This document shows positions 18,312-32,400 of a stretch of 64,000 nt of DNA, one piece after another; positions within the stretch are counted from its first letter, which is position 1; every line of letters starts with the position of its first letter. The DNA comes from Pseudomonadota bacterium (GTDB lineage Bacteria > Pseudomonadota > Gammaproteobacteria > Burkholderiales > Rhodocyclaceae): positions 23,676-87,675 of the forward strand of contig JAGTRW010000015.1 of assembly GCA_018262095.1 (NCBI GenBank). The letters are read 5' to 3'. The position numbers were made by a program, and so were the translations under genes. The notes beneath the pieces are model-generated. The model saw only the letters and a program-made list of their open reading frames with translations. It had not been told where the DNA came from and ran no database searches.

Positions 18312-19036
18312 ATTTACGACGCGTTTTGATTACCGGATCGAGCCGCGGAATCGGCCGCGCGATCGCCCAGCGTCTGGCGCGCGACGGCTTCGCGGTGACC
18401 GTGCACTGCCGCAGCGCGCGCGCCGAGGCCGACGCTGTCGCCGCGGAAATTATCGCCAGCGGTGGAGCGGCCAGCGTATTGCAATTCGACGTCGGCGACC
18501 GCGAAACGAGCCGAGCCCAGCTCAACGCCGACGTCGCCGCCAATGGCGCCTACTACGGTGTCGTCTGCAATGCCGGCGTAGCGCGCGACAACGCCTTCCC
18601 CGCGCTCTCCGACGAGGACTGGGACCAGGTGCTCGACACCAGCCTCGGCGGATTCTTCAACGTCGTCCAGCCGCTCACCATGCCGATGGTTCGCGCCAGG
18701 CAAGGCGGCCGCATCGTGACGCTGGCGTCGGTCTCGGGAATCATCGGCAACCGTGGCCAGGTCAATTACAGCGCCGCCAAGGCCGGCCTGATCGGCGCCA
18801 CCAAGGCGCTGGCGGTCGAACTGGCGAGCCGCGCGATCACCGTCAACTGCGTCGCCCCGGGCCTCATCGAGACCGAGATGACGAGCGGACTAGCGGTCGA
18901 CGACGCGCTCAAGATGGTGCCGATGAACCGCCTTGGTCGGGTCGCCGAAGTCGCGGCTGCAGTGTCTTTCCTTCTTTCCGACGAAGCGTCGTACATCACG
19001 CGCCAAGTACTCGGCGTCAATGGCGGGGTCATCTGA
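18308..19036 (+). CDS. 3-ketoacyl-ACP reductase, FabG-like (ApeQ-like)
   Basis: A 242-residue short-chain dehydrogenase. NADP-binding TGSSRGIGRAI, the NAG motif VCNAGVARD, and catalytic Ser-Tyr-Lys in ASVSGIIGNRGQVNYSAAKAG are all present, as is VNCVAPGLIETEM. It reduces the 3-keto group before dehydration in each polyene extension round. It is distinct from the housekeeping FabG at 41804-42544. Starts inside the dehydratase stop and ends in a TGATG junction with the next ketosynthase. Confidence 0.92.
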   Translation: MNLRRVLITGSSRGIGRAIAQRLARDGFAVTVHCRSARAEADAVAAEIIASGGAASVLQFDVGDRETSRAQLNADVAANGAYYGVVCNAGVARDNAFPALSDEDWDQVLDTSLGGFFNVVQPLTMPMVRARQGGRIVTLASVSGIIGNRGQVNYSAAKAGLIGATKALAVELASRAITVNCVAPGLIETEMTSGLAVDDALKMVPMNRLGRVAEVAAAVSFLLSDEASYITRQVLGVNGGVI

Positions 19037-20256
19037 TGAAGCGCGTCGTCATTACCGGAATGGCCGGAATCACCGCCCTCGGCGCTTGCTGGCAGGACAT
19101 CGAAAGCCAGCTGCGAGCGCGTCGCAACGCCGTTCGCCGGATGCCCGAATGGGATTATTTCGAAGCGCTCAATACACGGCTCGGCGCACCGATCGACCAT
19201 TTCGTGACGCCGACCCACTACCCGCGCAAGATGATCCGCTCGATGGGACGCGTCTCGCTGCTCGCCGTTCGCGCCAGCGAACTGGCGCTCACCGACGCCG
19301 GGCTACGCGACGACGCGACGATTCGCGACGGACGCATGGGGATCGCCTACGGATCGTCGTCAGGCAGCGTCGAGCCGGTGCGAGTCTTCGGCCGCATGCT
19401 CGAAAGCGGATCGATGCAGGGCGTTACCTCGACCAGCTACATCCAGATGATGCCGCACACCACAGCGGTCAACATCGGCCTCTTCTTCGGCCTCAAGGGC
19501 CGCGTCATTCCGACCTCGAGCGCCTGCACTTCGGGTAGCCAGGGCATCGGCTACGCCTACGAGGCGATCCGCTTCGGCCGCCAGACGATGATGCTGGCCG
19601 GCGGCGCCGAGGAACTCTCGGGACCGGGCGCCGCGGTCTTCGACACGCTGTTTGCCACCAGCAGCCGCAACGATACGCCGGACGCCACGCCGCGCCCCTT
19701 CGATCGCGACCGCGACGGACTGGTCGTCGGCGAGGGCGCGGCCAGCCTGGTGCTCGAGGAGTACGAGCACGCGCACGCGCGCGGCGCGAAAATCTATGCG
19801 GAAATCGTCGGCTTCGCCTGCAACTCGGACGGCAGTCACGTCACCCAGCCCGAACCCGAGACCATGGCGCTGGTCATGCAGCAGGCGCTGGCCGACGCCG
19901 GCCTGCCGCCTTCGGCGATCGGCTACATCAGCGCACACGGCACGGCGACGGACCGCGGTGACGTCGCCGAAAGCCACGCCACCGCGCGTGTTATCGGCGA
20001 CCAGACGCCGATCAGCTCGATGAAGAGCTACCTCGGCCATACGCTCGGCGCCTGCGGCGCGATCGAGGCCTGGTGGGCGATCGAGATGATGCGTCGGCAA
20101 TGGTTCGCGCCGACCATCAACCTCGACCATCCCGACCCGGCCTGTGCCGAACTCGATCATGTGCTCGGCGCCGGACGAAAGATCGACACCGAGTATGTCA
20201 TCAGCAATAATTTCGCCTTCGGGGGAATCAATACCTCGATCATTTTCAAACGTTAA
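19036..20256 (+). CDS. Beta-ketoacyl-ACP synthase, second complete ketosynthase (ApeR-like)
   Basis: A 406-residue FabF/FabB-class ketosynthase with complete active site: PTSSACTSGSQGI (Cys164), SAHGTATDRGD (His) and YLGHTLGACGA (His), with NNFAFGGINTS at the C-terminus. By gene order after the ketoreductase it corresponds to ApeR, which in the studied system acts as a homodimer, perhaps for initiation. The TGATG start couples it to the ketoreductase. A following gene is translated from its own strong ribosome site. Confidence 0.88.
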   Translation: MKRVVITGMAGITALGACWQDIESQLRARRNAVRRMPEWDYFEALNTRLGAPIDHFVTPTHYPRKMIRSMGRVSLLAVRASELALTDAGLRDDATIRDGRMGIAYGSSSGSVEPVRVFGRMLESGSMQGVTSTSYIQMMPHTTAVNIGLFFGLKGRVIPTSSACTSGSQGIGYAYEAIRFGRQTMMLAGGAEELSGPGAAVFDTLFATSSRNDTPDATPRPFDRDRDGLVVGEGAASLVLEEYEHAHARGAKIYAEIVGFACNSDGSHVTQPEPETMALVMQQALADAGLPPSAIGYISAHGTATDRGDVAESHATARVIGDQTPISSMKSYLGHTLGACGAIEAWWAIEMMRRQWFAPTINLDHPDPACAELDHVLGAGRKIDTEYVISNNFAFGGINTSIIFKR

Positions 20257-20266
20257 GGGAGGCATC

Positions 20267-20680
20267 ATGAAATTCGTCAAATCGCTGCTCATCGTCTTCA
20301 TCGCGCTGCTTTCGCTCAATGCCACCGCCCGCGAAGCCGTACCCATTGTCAACTACGACGACATCGCGGTGGCCACCAACAGCGGCAAAGCGCCGTCCGC
20401 CGAACAGGTCAAACAAGCGATCATCGCGGCGGCCTCGAACAAGGGCTGGTCGATCGCCCATCAGGCCGACGGCCAATTGCTGGCGACGCTCGTCGTGCGC
20501 AACAAGCACACTATCGTCGTCAGTATCGCCTGCGCCGCCGACAAATATTCGCTGCGCTACAAGGACAGCATCAACATGAAATTCGAAGAGCGCGACGGCC
20601 AGCAGCTGATCCATCCCTACTACAACAAGTGGGTGCTCGACCTCAAGGACGCCATCCGCATCGAACTGCTCAAGCTCTGA
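20267..20680 (+). CDS. Small exported protein of unknown function inside the pigment operon
   Basis: A 137-residue protein that I do not recognise. It has a clear Sec signal peptide ([20 protein letters not shown], cleavage near residue 21) and no lipobox. The mature part is alpha/beta: [19 protein letters not shown], an [15 protein letters not shown] strand pair, and [14 protein letters not shown], ending in an amphipathic helix [14 protein letters not shown]. This resembles small periplasmic proteins with a helix followed by beta strands. It has an unusually strong AAGGGAGG ribosome site five bases before ATG, suggesting high expression. It lies between two ketosynthase genes, so a role in polyene transport or anchoring is likely but unproven. 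Confidence 0.75.
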   Translation: MKFVKSLLIVFIALLSLNATAREAVPIVNYDDIAVATNSGKAPSAEQVKQAIIAAASNKGWSIAHQADGQLLATLVVRNKHTIVVSIACAADKYSLRYKDSINMKFEERDGQQLIHPYYNKWVLDLKDAIRIELLKL

Positions 20681-20688
20681 AACCGCTC

Positions 20689-21903
20689 ATGCTCTCCTCG
20701 CGCCGCGTCGTCGTCACCGGCGTCGGCATCGTCTCGTGCATCGGCAACGATCTGAACACGGTCGAACTCGCCTTGCGCGAAGGCCGTAGCGGCGTTCGCC
20801 ACGTTCCCGAATACGCCGAACTCGGCCTGCGCAGCTGCGTTGCCGGAATTCCGGAAATCGGCGAAGAGCCGCCGGTGGACCGCAAGATCCGCCGCTTCAT
20901 GGGCGATGCCGCGCTTTACGCCTATCACGCGATGCGCCGCGCGCTGATCGACGCCGGACTCGACCCGGCGACGGTTTCAAATCCGCGCACCGGGCTGATC
21001 GTCGGCTCAGGCGTCGGATCGCCCTTCGAGCACTGCAATGCGATCGACACGCTGCGCGAGAAGGGAATCGGCAAGGTTCTGCCGTACGGCGTTCCGCGGA
21101 TCATGGGCAGCACCACCTCGGCCTGCCTGGCAACGGCTTTCGGCATCAGGGGAACGAGCTACTCGATGAGTTCGGCGTGCGCCACCGCGGCGCACTGCAT
21201 CGGCCACGCCGCCGAACTGATCCAGTTCGGCAAGCAGGATGTCGTGATCTGCGGCGCTGGCGAAGAAGTGCGCTGGACGACGACGATGACCTTCGATGCG
21301 ATGGGCGCGCTGTCGACCCGGTACAACGACAGCGCCGCATCGCGCCCCTACGACGCGAGCCGCGATGGCTTCGTGATCGCTGGTGGCGCGGGGATTCTGG
21401 TGCTCGAGGAACTCGAGCAGGCACGCCGGCGCGGCGCCCGCATCTACGCCGAGCTGGTCGGTTATGGCGCCTGCTCGGACGGCCTCGACATGGTCACCCC
21501 ATCACCCGAAGGCGCGGCTCGCGCGATGCGGCAGGCGCTGGCCGAAGCTGGCGGCAGCGTCGATTACATCAACACCCACGCCACCTCGACGCCGATCGGC
21601 GATGTCAGCGAACTATCTGCCATCCGCGACGTCTTTGGCCAGTCGCTGCCGCTGATTTCATCGACCAAGGGACTCACCGGCCACCCGATCGCCGCCGCCG
21701 CAGCGCACGAAGCGATCTACTCGCTGCTGATGCTCGAGCGTGAGTTCATCGCCGGTTGCGCCCACCTCGAGCGGCCCGACCCGGCGTGCGACGGCTTGCC
21801 GATCGTTCGCCAAAGCATCGCTCGCCGCATCGACGCTTTCATGTCGAACAGCTTCGGCTTTGGCGGAACGAATGCCAGCCTGATCTTTCGCCGCCTGCGC
21901 TGA
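20689..21903 (+). CDS. Beta-ketoacyl-ACP synthase, third complete ketosynthase (FabB-like)
   Basis: A 404-residue ketosynthase closer to FabB than the two before it. The nucleophile elbow is [14 protein letters not shown] (Cys164) as in Fab[12 protein letters not shown] supplies one His, and the second His is in [21 protein letters not shown], a FabB-type block. The C-terminus is [15 protein letters not shown]. It is the last gene of the operon and ends eight bases from the convergent receptor gene with no strong terminator. It could extend the polyene or supply the fatty acyl part; which is unknown. Confidence 0.88.
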   Translation: MLSSRRVVVTGVGIVSCIGNDLNTVELALREGRSGVRHVPEYAELGLRSCVAGIPEIGEEPPVDRKIRRFMGDAALYAYHAMRRALIDAGLDPATVSNPRTGLIVGSGVGSPFEHCNAIDTLREKGIGKVLPYGVPRIMGSTTSACLATAFGIRGTSYSMSSACATAAHCIGHAAELIQFGKQDVVICGAGEEVRWTTTMTFDAMGALSTRYNDSAASRPYDASRDGFVIAGGAGILVLEELEQARRRGARIYAELVGYGACSDGLDMVTPSPEGAARAMRQALAEAGGSVDYINTHATSTPIGDVSELSAIRDVFGQSLPLISSTKGLTGHPIAAAAAHEAIYSLLMLEREFIAGCAHLERPDPACDGLPIVRQSIARRIDAFMSNSFGFGGTNASLIFRRLR

Positions 21904-21911
21904 ACCGCTCG

Positions 21912-22898
21912 TCAGTCGATTCTGACGCCGGAAGCCTCGACGACTCCCTTCCACTTGGCGTAATCGGCCTTGATCAGCGCGGCGAAATTCGCCGGCGTCA
22001 TCGCTTCGGGTTCGGCGCCCTGGGCCTTGATCGCGGCGCGCACCTCGGGGTCGGCCAAGAGCTTGTTGACCTCGGCATTGAGCGTGGTCACGAAACGCGC
22101 CGGGGTTCCGGCCGGAACCAAGAGGCCGTACCAGGTGCTGACGTCGAAGCCTTTATAGCCCAACTCCGCGACCGTCGGCACGTCGGGCAGCAGCGAGCTA
22201 CGTTTGGCTGAAGTGACTGCCAGCGCGCGCAACTTACCGCCTTTGAGTTGGCCCATGGCCGAGGGGACTGACGACACCAGCAGGTCGATGTTGCCGGCCA
22301 CCGCGTCGAGCAAGGCCGGGTTCGAGCCTTTATACGGCACATGGGTGAGCTCGATGCCAGCCGCTTTCTCGAACAGCTCGGCGGCCAGATGAATCGACGT
22401 GCCGCTGCCGGGCGAGCCGTAGTTGATGGCGCCCGGCGCTTTGCGCGCGGCAGCGACGACGTCGGCGAGCGACTTGTACTTCGAGTCGGCGCTGGTCGCG
22501 ATCAGCACCGGCGTGTAGGCGACGTGCGCCACGGCGACGAGATCGCGCGACGGGTCCCAGCGCAGCCCCTTGTAGAGCCAGGGGCCGATCGCCAGGTTGT
22601 CCTTCTGTCCGACGACCATTTCGTAGCCGTTGGGCGCCGCCTTGACCGCCTCGCTGATGCCGATGGTGCCGCCCGCGCCGGGCTTGTTCTCGATCACCAT
22701 CACCCACTTGTTTTTCTCGCTGAGCTTGCTGGCGATCAAGCGCGCCAGGATATCCGTACCGCCGGCCGGCGGAAACGGAACGATCAGGCGGATCGGCTTG
22801 CTCGGATAGGCGTCGGCAGCAGCAGGCTGCACCTGGGCATGAAGCTGGCTGGCAAGCGCCAGAGCCAGAACAGCGAAAGCGATGAGTTTTCTGGGCAC
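21912..22898 (-). CDS. Bug-family (TctC) tripartite tricarboxylate transporter receptor
   Basis: A 328-residue periplasmic solute-binding protein. The signal peptide is within residues 1-21 (LIAFAVLALALASQLHA). The mature start YPSKPIRLIVPFPPAGGTDILAR and the blocks ENKPGAGG, ITHVPYKG-like ELTHVPYKGSNPALLDAVAG and LPDVPTVAELGYKGF are diagnostic for Bug receptors, which bind carboxylates for TctAB permeases. No TctA/TctB genes are adjacent, common for the expanded Bug families of betaproteobacteria. The start codon is GTG. Convergent with the pigment operon. Confidence 0.92.
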   Translation of the reverse strand: MPRKLIAFAVLALALASQLHAQVQPAAADAYPSKPIRLIVPFPPAGGTDILARLIASKLSEKNKWVMVIENKPGAGGTIGISEAVKAAPNGYEMVVGQKDNLAIGPWLYKGLRWDPSRDLVAVAHVAYTPVLIATSADSKYKSLADVVAAARKAPGAINYGSPGSGTSIHLAAELFEKAAGIELTHVPYKGSNPALLDAVAGNIDLLVSSVPSAMGQLKGGKLRALAVTSAKRSSLLPDVPTVAELGYKGFDVSTWYGLLVPAGTPARFVTTLNAEVNKLLADPEVRAAIKAQGAEPEAMTPANFAALIKADYAKWKGVVEASGVRID

Positions 22899-23044
22899 AG
22901 GCGATCTCGAGACGAAATTTGGGAAGGCGAAATATAAGCCAATGACGCCTCCTTGTCACACCCCACGTTGCGCCGGCCTGAGCGACACGCCCAAATCGCG
23001 TAGCGACAGCAGACGGAACAATGGCATCGACGAACACCCCTGGT

Positions 23045-23461
23045 CTACTGCCAGTTGCATCCCTTCTCCGTCGACGCTTCAGAATCCTCTTCGAACCGAA
23101 ATTGCTTGCCGTCCTTCTGGCGGACGTATCGAAACTCGGACAGCAGAGCGCCCTGGCTGACCACGATGTAGGTCCCTGCGGATCCCTCAGGGGCAATCTC
23201 CTGCCAGCGGGTCTCGAACTCCGACGGCCTGCCTCCTGGTCCTCGGCGTAATTGCGTTTCCTTGATTCTCCTGATTGCGATACGACCGCTGCCATTTTTG
23301 TACGCCACGTTGCCGATATCCTCCTGGTCGGTGACGTAGGTAAATTGCAGCCGCAGAGGAGTCTTCAGGCCCACTGACTTAAGACACCTGAAGTCGTTTT
23401 CATCGGCAGACACCGGGCTGGCCAGGAGAACGCCGAACACCAGGCAAATGAGCTTATTCAT
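23045..23461 (-). CDS. Hypothetical exported protein
   Basis: A 138-residue protein with a signal peptide (LICLVFGVLLASPVSA) and cleavage near residue 19. The mature part has two cysteines (FRCLKS near the start, GCNWQ at the end) that could form a disulphide tying the termini together. It is beta-rich (LRLQFTYVTDQ, AGTYIVVSQGALLSEFRYV) and otherwise unrecognised. It begins 13 bases after def, probably as the last gene of the smc-to-def transcription unit. Confidence 0.6.
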   Translation of the reverse strand: MNKLICLVFGVLLASPVSADENDFRCLKSVGLKTPLRLQFTYVTDQEDIGNVAYKNGSGRIAIRRIKETQLRRGPGGRPSEFETRWQEIAPEGSAGTYIVVSQGALLSEFRYVRQKDGKQFRFEEDSEASTEKGCNWQ

Positions 23462-23474
23462 TGCGCAATACCGT

Positions 23475-23999
23475 TCATTCTTCAGGTTCTTGCTGCAGAT
23501 CGAGAACGTCGGTGAAGCCGAAAGAACGCAAGTCGCTGATTCGCATCGGGTAAAGAATCCCGTCGAGGTGGTCGCATTCGTGCTGCACGACGCGCGCGTG
23601 AAAGCCCCCGACCTCGCGCTCGATGACTCGCCCGAACGGGTCGAATCCGCGATAGCGCAAATGGCGCCAGCGCGGCACCAAGCCGCGCAGCCCGGGCAGC
23701 GAAAGACAGCCTTCCCAGCCCGCTTCGACCTCGTCCGAGAGCGGCGTCAGCACGGGGTTGATGAGCACCGTATAGGGCACGCTGTCTTCGTCGGGATAAG
23801 GTTCGTCGAAACCGAAGATGACGACGCGCAGACCGACGCCGATCTGCGGCGCCGCCAGCCCCGCGCCGTCGAGGTGCGCCATGGTGTCTTCGAGGTCGGC
23901 GATCAGCGCGTGCAGCGGCGCCGTATCGAAAGCGAGCACCGGCCGCGCGACGTCGAGCAGTCGCGCATCGCCCATGCGCAGAACTGGCCTAATCGACAC
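23475..23999 (-). CDS. def: Peptide deformylase
   Basis: Removes the formyl group from nascent N-terminal methionine. All three motifs are present in the 174-residue product: [10 protein letters not shown] (motif 1), EGCLSLPG (motif 2, metal Cys) and [11 protein letters not shown] (motif 3, two metal His and catalytic Glu). GTG 23999 was chosen over ATG 23975 because [21 protein letters not shown] aligns with the N-terminus of E. coli Def. The start overlaps the phosphorylase stop by 11 bases. Residues [10 protein letters not shown] differ slightly from the housekeeping form, so it may be a second Def; no def-fmt pair is in this window. Confidence 0.93.
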   Translation of the reverse strand: MSIRPVLRMGDARLLDVARPVLAFDTAPLHALIADLEDTMAHLDGAGLAAPQIGVGLRVVIFGFDEPYPDEDSVPYTVLINPVLTPLSDEVEAGWEGCLSLPGLRGLVPRWRHLRYRGFDPFGRVIEREVGGFHARVVQHECDHLDGILYPMRISDLRSFGFTDVLDLQQEPEE

Positions 24000-24732
24000 A
24001 GCCGACCAACGTTTCGATGATCGTCCGCACCCGCCCCATCGACTCGACGAGAACGCCCTGAATCGATTCGAAGCTGATTCCCTCGCTGCTGTCGGCACGG
24101 CCAGCGGCATAGTTGGCGACCACGCTGATCGCCGCGTAAGGCACCGCCAGTTCGCGCGCCAGCGCGGCCTCGGGCATTCCGGTCATGCCCACCACGTCGG
24201 CGCCGTCGCGCTCGAAACGATTGATCTCGGCGGCCGTTTCGAGACGCGGCCCCTGCGTTGCGGCGTAGACGCTGCGCTCGCTCACCGCGATTCCGGCAGC
24301 AGCAGCGGCCCCGATCAGCTTCTCGCGCAAAGCGCGGTCATAGGGCTCGGTAAAATCGATATGCGTCAGCGTACAGTCCGGCCCTTCATGGAAGGTCGAT
24401 TTTCGCCCCCAGGTGTAGTCGATGATCTGATGCGGAATCACGATGTCGCCGGGCTTAAGGTCAGCACGAATGCTGCCGACCGACGCCACCGAAATGATGG
24501 CGACGACGCCGCGCTGGGCCAGCGCCCAGAGGTTGGCGCGGTAGTTGACCTCGTGCGGCGGAATGGTGTGGCCATAGCCATGACGCGCCAGGAAAGCGAC
24601 CGGCCGACCGCAGATCTGGCCGAAAGTCACGGCGCCTGAAGGCTCGCCATAAGGGGTCCGCAGCACCTCGCGGTGCGAGACGTCGAGATTGGCCAGTTGC
24701 GTCAGGCCACTGCCGCCGATGACAGCTAACAT
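23989..24732 (-). CDS. S-methyl-5'-thioinosine/thioadenosine phosphorylase
   Basis: A 247-residue purine nucleoside phosphorylase family member. The phosphate-binding IGGSGL at the start, [27 protein letters not shown] and the substrate block [16 protein letters not shown] identify the MTAP/MTIP branch. In related proteobacteria such enzymes prefer methylthioinosine formed after MTA deamination; specificity here is not decidable by eye. It lies between hpt and def in a purine-salvage-like block, overlapping def by 11 bases. Confidence 0.88.
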   Translation of the reverse strand: MLAVIGGSGLTQLANLDVSHREVLRTPYGEPSGAVTFGQICGRPVAFLARHGYGHTIPPHEVNYRANLWALAQRGVVAIISVASVGSIRADLKPGDIVIPHQIIDYTWGRKSTFHEGPDCTLTHIDFTEPYDRALREKLIGAAAAAGIAVSERSVYAATQGPRLETAAEINRFERDGADVVGMTGMPEAALARELAVPYAAISVVANYAAGRADSSEGISFESIQGVLVESMGRVRTIIETLVGCVD

Positions 24733-24733
24733 A

Positions 24734-25282
24734 TCAGTCTTCCTTGATGGCGTAGATCGCCGGCAGATTGCGCCACTGGCCGCGAACGTCCATGCCGTAG
24801 CCGAAGACGAAGCGATCGGGAACGGTCAGCGCGACGAAGTCGGCGCTGATCGGTTTGACCTTGCCGTTCAGTTTGTCGGTCGCCACCGCCGTATAGCAGG
24901 CCTTGGCGCCCAGTTGCATCATGCGCTCGACGATCGCCGCCAGCGTCAACCCTTCGTCGAGAATGTCGTCGAGCACCAGCACCGTGCGTCCCTTGACCGG
25001 CGTCCACGGCGCCGTGCGCCACGACAAGGCGCCGCCCGACGTATCCTGACCGTAGCGCGTCACGTGCATATAGTCGAAGTCGAGCGGAAAATGCAGTTGC
25101 GTCATCAGTTGCCCGGCAAAAGGCACGCCGCCGCTCATCACGCAGAGCAACAAGGGATTCGTCTCGCCCAGCAGCGCCGTGATTTCGCCGGCGACACGCG
25201 ACACCGCCGCGGCGACGGTCTGTTCCGAGTGAATCAATTCCGCTGCGGCGAGCAGATCCCTCGCCCTTTGTATTTCGGTCAT
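24734..25282 (-). CDS. Hypoxanthine(-guanine) phosphoribosyltransferase
   Basis: A 182-residue phosphoribosyltransferase that salvages hypoxanthine and/or guanine to nucleotides. The PRPP motif VLVLDDILDEGLTLAAI, the PPi loop VMSGGVPFAG and VPDRFVFGYGMD fit the HPRT family. The start is ATG 25282 (GGA seven bases upstream); ATG 25288 overlapping the galU stop is the alternative. It precedes the MTI phosphorylase, whose product after phosphorolysis is hypoxanthine, so the two make a coherent salvage pair. Confidence 0.9.
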   Translation of the reverse strand: MTEIQRARDLLAAAELIHSEQTVAAAVSRVAGEITALLGETNPLLLCVMSGGVPFAGQLMTQLHFPLDFDYMHVTRYGQDTSGGALSWRTAPWTPVKGRTVLVLDDILDEGLTLAAIVERMMQLGAKACYTAVATDKLNGKVKPISADFVALTVPDRFVFGYGMDVRGQWRNLPAIYAIKED

Positions 25283-25284
25283 GC

Positions 25285-29446
<4,162 letters not shown>

Positions 29447-29454
29447 CTCTTTTC

Positions 29455-32400
29455 CTAAACGAGCTGCTCACGCATGCGCAGCGCTTCGTCCATATCCACT
29501 TCGACGATGCGCGAAACCCCGGACTCCTGCATCGTCACGCCAACGAGCTGCTGCGCCATTTCCATGGCGATCTTGTTGTGACTGATGAACAGAAACTGGG
29601 TGTTGGCCGACATGCGTTGCACCATCGCACAAAAACGTTCGGTATTGGTATCGTCCAGCGGCGCGTCGACTTCGTCAAGCAGACAGAACGGCGCCGGATT
29701 GAGTTGAAACATCGAAAACACCAGCGCAATCGCGGTCAGCGCCTTTTCACCGCCGGACAGCAGTTGAATCGTCGAATTCTTCTTGCCCGGCGGTTGCGCC
29801 ATGACCTGCACGCCGGCGTCGAGGATTTCGTCGCCGGTCATGATCAGCTTGGCCTCGCCACCGCCGAAGAGAATCGGGAACAGTTCGCCAAAGCTGCTAT
29901 TGACCGAGTCGAAGGTCGACTGCAGCAAGGCGCGCGTCTCACGGTCGATTCGGCGAATCGCGTTTTCCAGCGTTTCCATCGCCTGCGTCAGATCTTCGGA
30001 CTGCGCGTCGAGATAGCCCTTGCGCTCGCGCGCCGATTCGAGCTCGTCGAGCGCCGCGAGGTTGACCGCACCAAGCGCTTCGATCGATCGCGACAGCGCG
30101 TTGATATTGGCTTGCAGCGGCCCCGGGCGGACACCCGCCAAATCGGCGAGCAGGCTTTGCTCGTCGGCCTTGGCTTCGATCAATTGCGCCGCCAGTTGCT
30201 CGTAAGAGAGACTGGCGGCCTGCGCCTTGAGCTTGATCTCGCCGATCGCTTCGCGTCGCGGGTCGAGGCTGTGTTCGAGCGCCATGCGCTGTTCTTCGAG
30301 TGCGCGCAGGCTCGCCGTCGCCGCCTCGAGCGCATCGCGCACCGCCGCCAGCGCCTGTTCGCGCGCCATGCGTTGCTCGAGCGCGACCTGCAGCTTCGGT
30401 TCGAGATCCTCGGCGTGCATCGCCTGCACGGTCTCCGAGCAACGCGCCAACTCGTCGACAATGCGCGCGAGCTGCTGCCGTGCGAGGTCGCGACCACGCG
30501 CGACCTCTTCGATCTTGCTGCGGCACTCGCGTTGTGCGAACTGCGCTTCGCGCAGTTCGCGTTCGACGCCGTTGACCTGTTCGCGCTCGTCGCGCAGCGC
30601 GCGTTCAGCCTGCTCGAAACTCGCCTTGGCGGCGTCCATCAGCAACTGCAATTGCCGGATCTGCTCGCGCTGCGCTTCGATCGCCTCGTCGGCGACGAAC
30701 AGGCGCTCGTTCTCGCCTTCTTCCTCGGCCGCCATTTCGGCCAGGCTCTCGTCGATCTGCGCCTGCCGTTCGCGGAAACGCTCTAATGCCTGCGCGAGCT
30801 TGAGCGTTTCGACCTGGATCGCGTGCGCGCGTTGCTGCAGTTCGTCGAGCGCCTGGCGCGTGTCCTGCAGGTCGCTCTGCGCGTCGGTGAGGCGCGCTTC
30901 GATTTGCGCAAGCCGCTCCTGCTCCTGCGCGACGCGCTCTTCGCGCTGCACGATCGCCCCGGCGAGCTCGTCGATTTCGCGCTGCCGTTCGAGCAGTCCA
31001 TGTTCTGCGGCGTCGGGGGCAAACAGCGTGACGCTCTGCCGACTCACCACGTCGCCGCCGGGCGTCACGCAGCAATCGCTGCCCGCCAGGCTGGCGCGGC
31101 GCGCCAGCGCGGCCGCCAGATCGGGCGCAGCGAACACCCCGCCGAGCCAGTCGGCGAGAATCGAGCGAAGCGCCGGGTCGTCACAACGGATTCGCGCCAG
31201 CAGGCTATCAGCGGCGAGCGTCGCACCAACGCCATCGACCGGCAACAGCAAGGTGAGCTTGCTGCCCGGCCGGTCGCGGCTCCACGCCGGGTCGGCGTCG
31301 TCGGTGACGAGCGCACTGATGCGCTCGCGCAGCACGGCCTCGACGGCGTCTTCCCAACCGGCCTCGACGCGCAGCGCTTTCCACAGCGGAGCGACATGGT
31401 CGAGCCGGTTGCGGCGCAGCCACTCAGCAAGCTTGCCGTCGCCCTGCACGCGCTTTTGCAGCTGCTCGAGCGCGGTGCGACGCGCCTGCGCTTCGGCACG
31501 TTCCTTCTGGGCCTGCTGCACTTTCGCCAGCACTTCGCGGCGCTGCTGCTCGAACTGCGGCAACAACTGCTGCTTGCTCGAGAGTTGTTCCTGGGCGTCG
31601 ATGATGCGCTCGCGCAATTGCGCGAGCTCTTCCTGCTTGAATTCGAACTGCTCGTGGTCGGGCGCCGGCAACGCCTCGCGTTCCTGCGCCAGACGATCGC
31701 GTCGCCCGGCGATGATCTGCAGCGAGCGCTGGGCATGGCCGCGATTGGTCTGCTCGACCTGCAAGCGCTGCTCGGCCTGCGCCAACACCGCGCGCTGGCG
31801 GTTGACCTCGTCCTGAGCGCGAGCCTGCGCTTCCTCGGCCAGCGGCAAGCGCTCGTGCTGCGCCGCCAGCCGCATTTCACCGGCCTCGACGCGCTCATCG
31901 GCGTGCGCCGCCAGGTCGACCCAGCGCGCCTCGTCAGCCTTGAGCTTTTCGATCTGATCCTGCCAGTGCAGTTCATCGTCGGAAAGCTGCGCGAGCCGCG
32001 ACTCGTATTCGTGCTGCGACTCGCGGCGGTGACGAATTTCGGCCTCGAGCCGCGCCACCTCGGCGTTGGCCGTAAACAGCTCGCTTTGCGCGCCATGGAC
32101 GCCGTCGCTGGCGGCGAAATGCGCCTCGCGCGCCGTTTCAAGCCGCGCTTCGGTTTCGCGCAGCGCGGCGTTCTGCGCCTCGAGCTCGTTGTGCGCGCGA
32201 TCGACCTCGCGCCCCAATCGTTCGCGTTCGGCGAGCGCCTCATTGCGCTTCCACAGGCACAGCAGCTGCTGCTTGCGCACGAGCTCGGCACTATAGTCGC
32301 GATACTGCCTTGCCACCGCTGCCTGCCCTTCGAGGCGCTCCATCTGGACGCCAAGTTCGAGCCGGATATCCTCGACGCGCATCAGGTTGTCGCGCGTGTC

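Noticed and set aside
21910..21927. Small inverted repeat CGTCAG-n6-CTGACG between the pigment operon and the receptor gene
   Set aside because: Six-base stem without a T-run and overlapping the receptor stop region; too weak to call a terminator.
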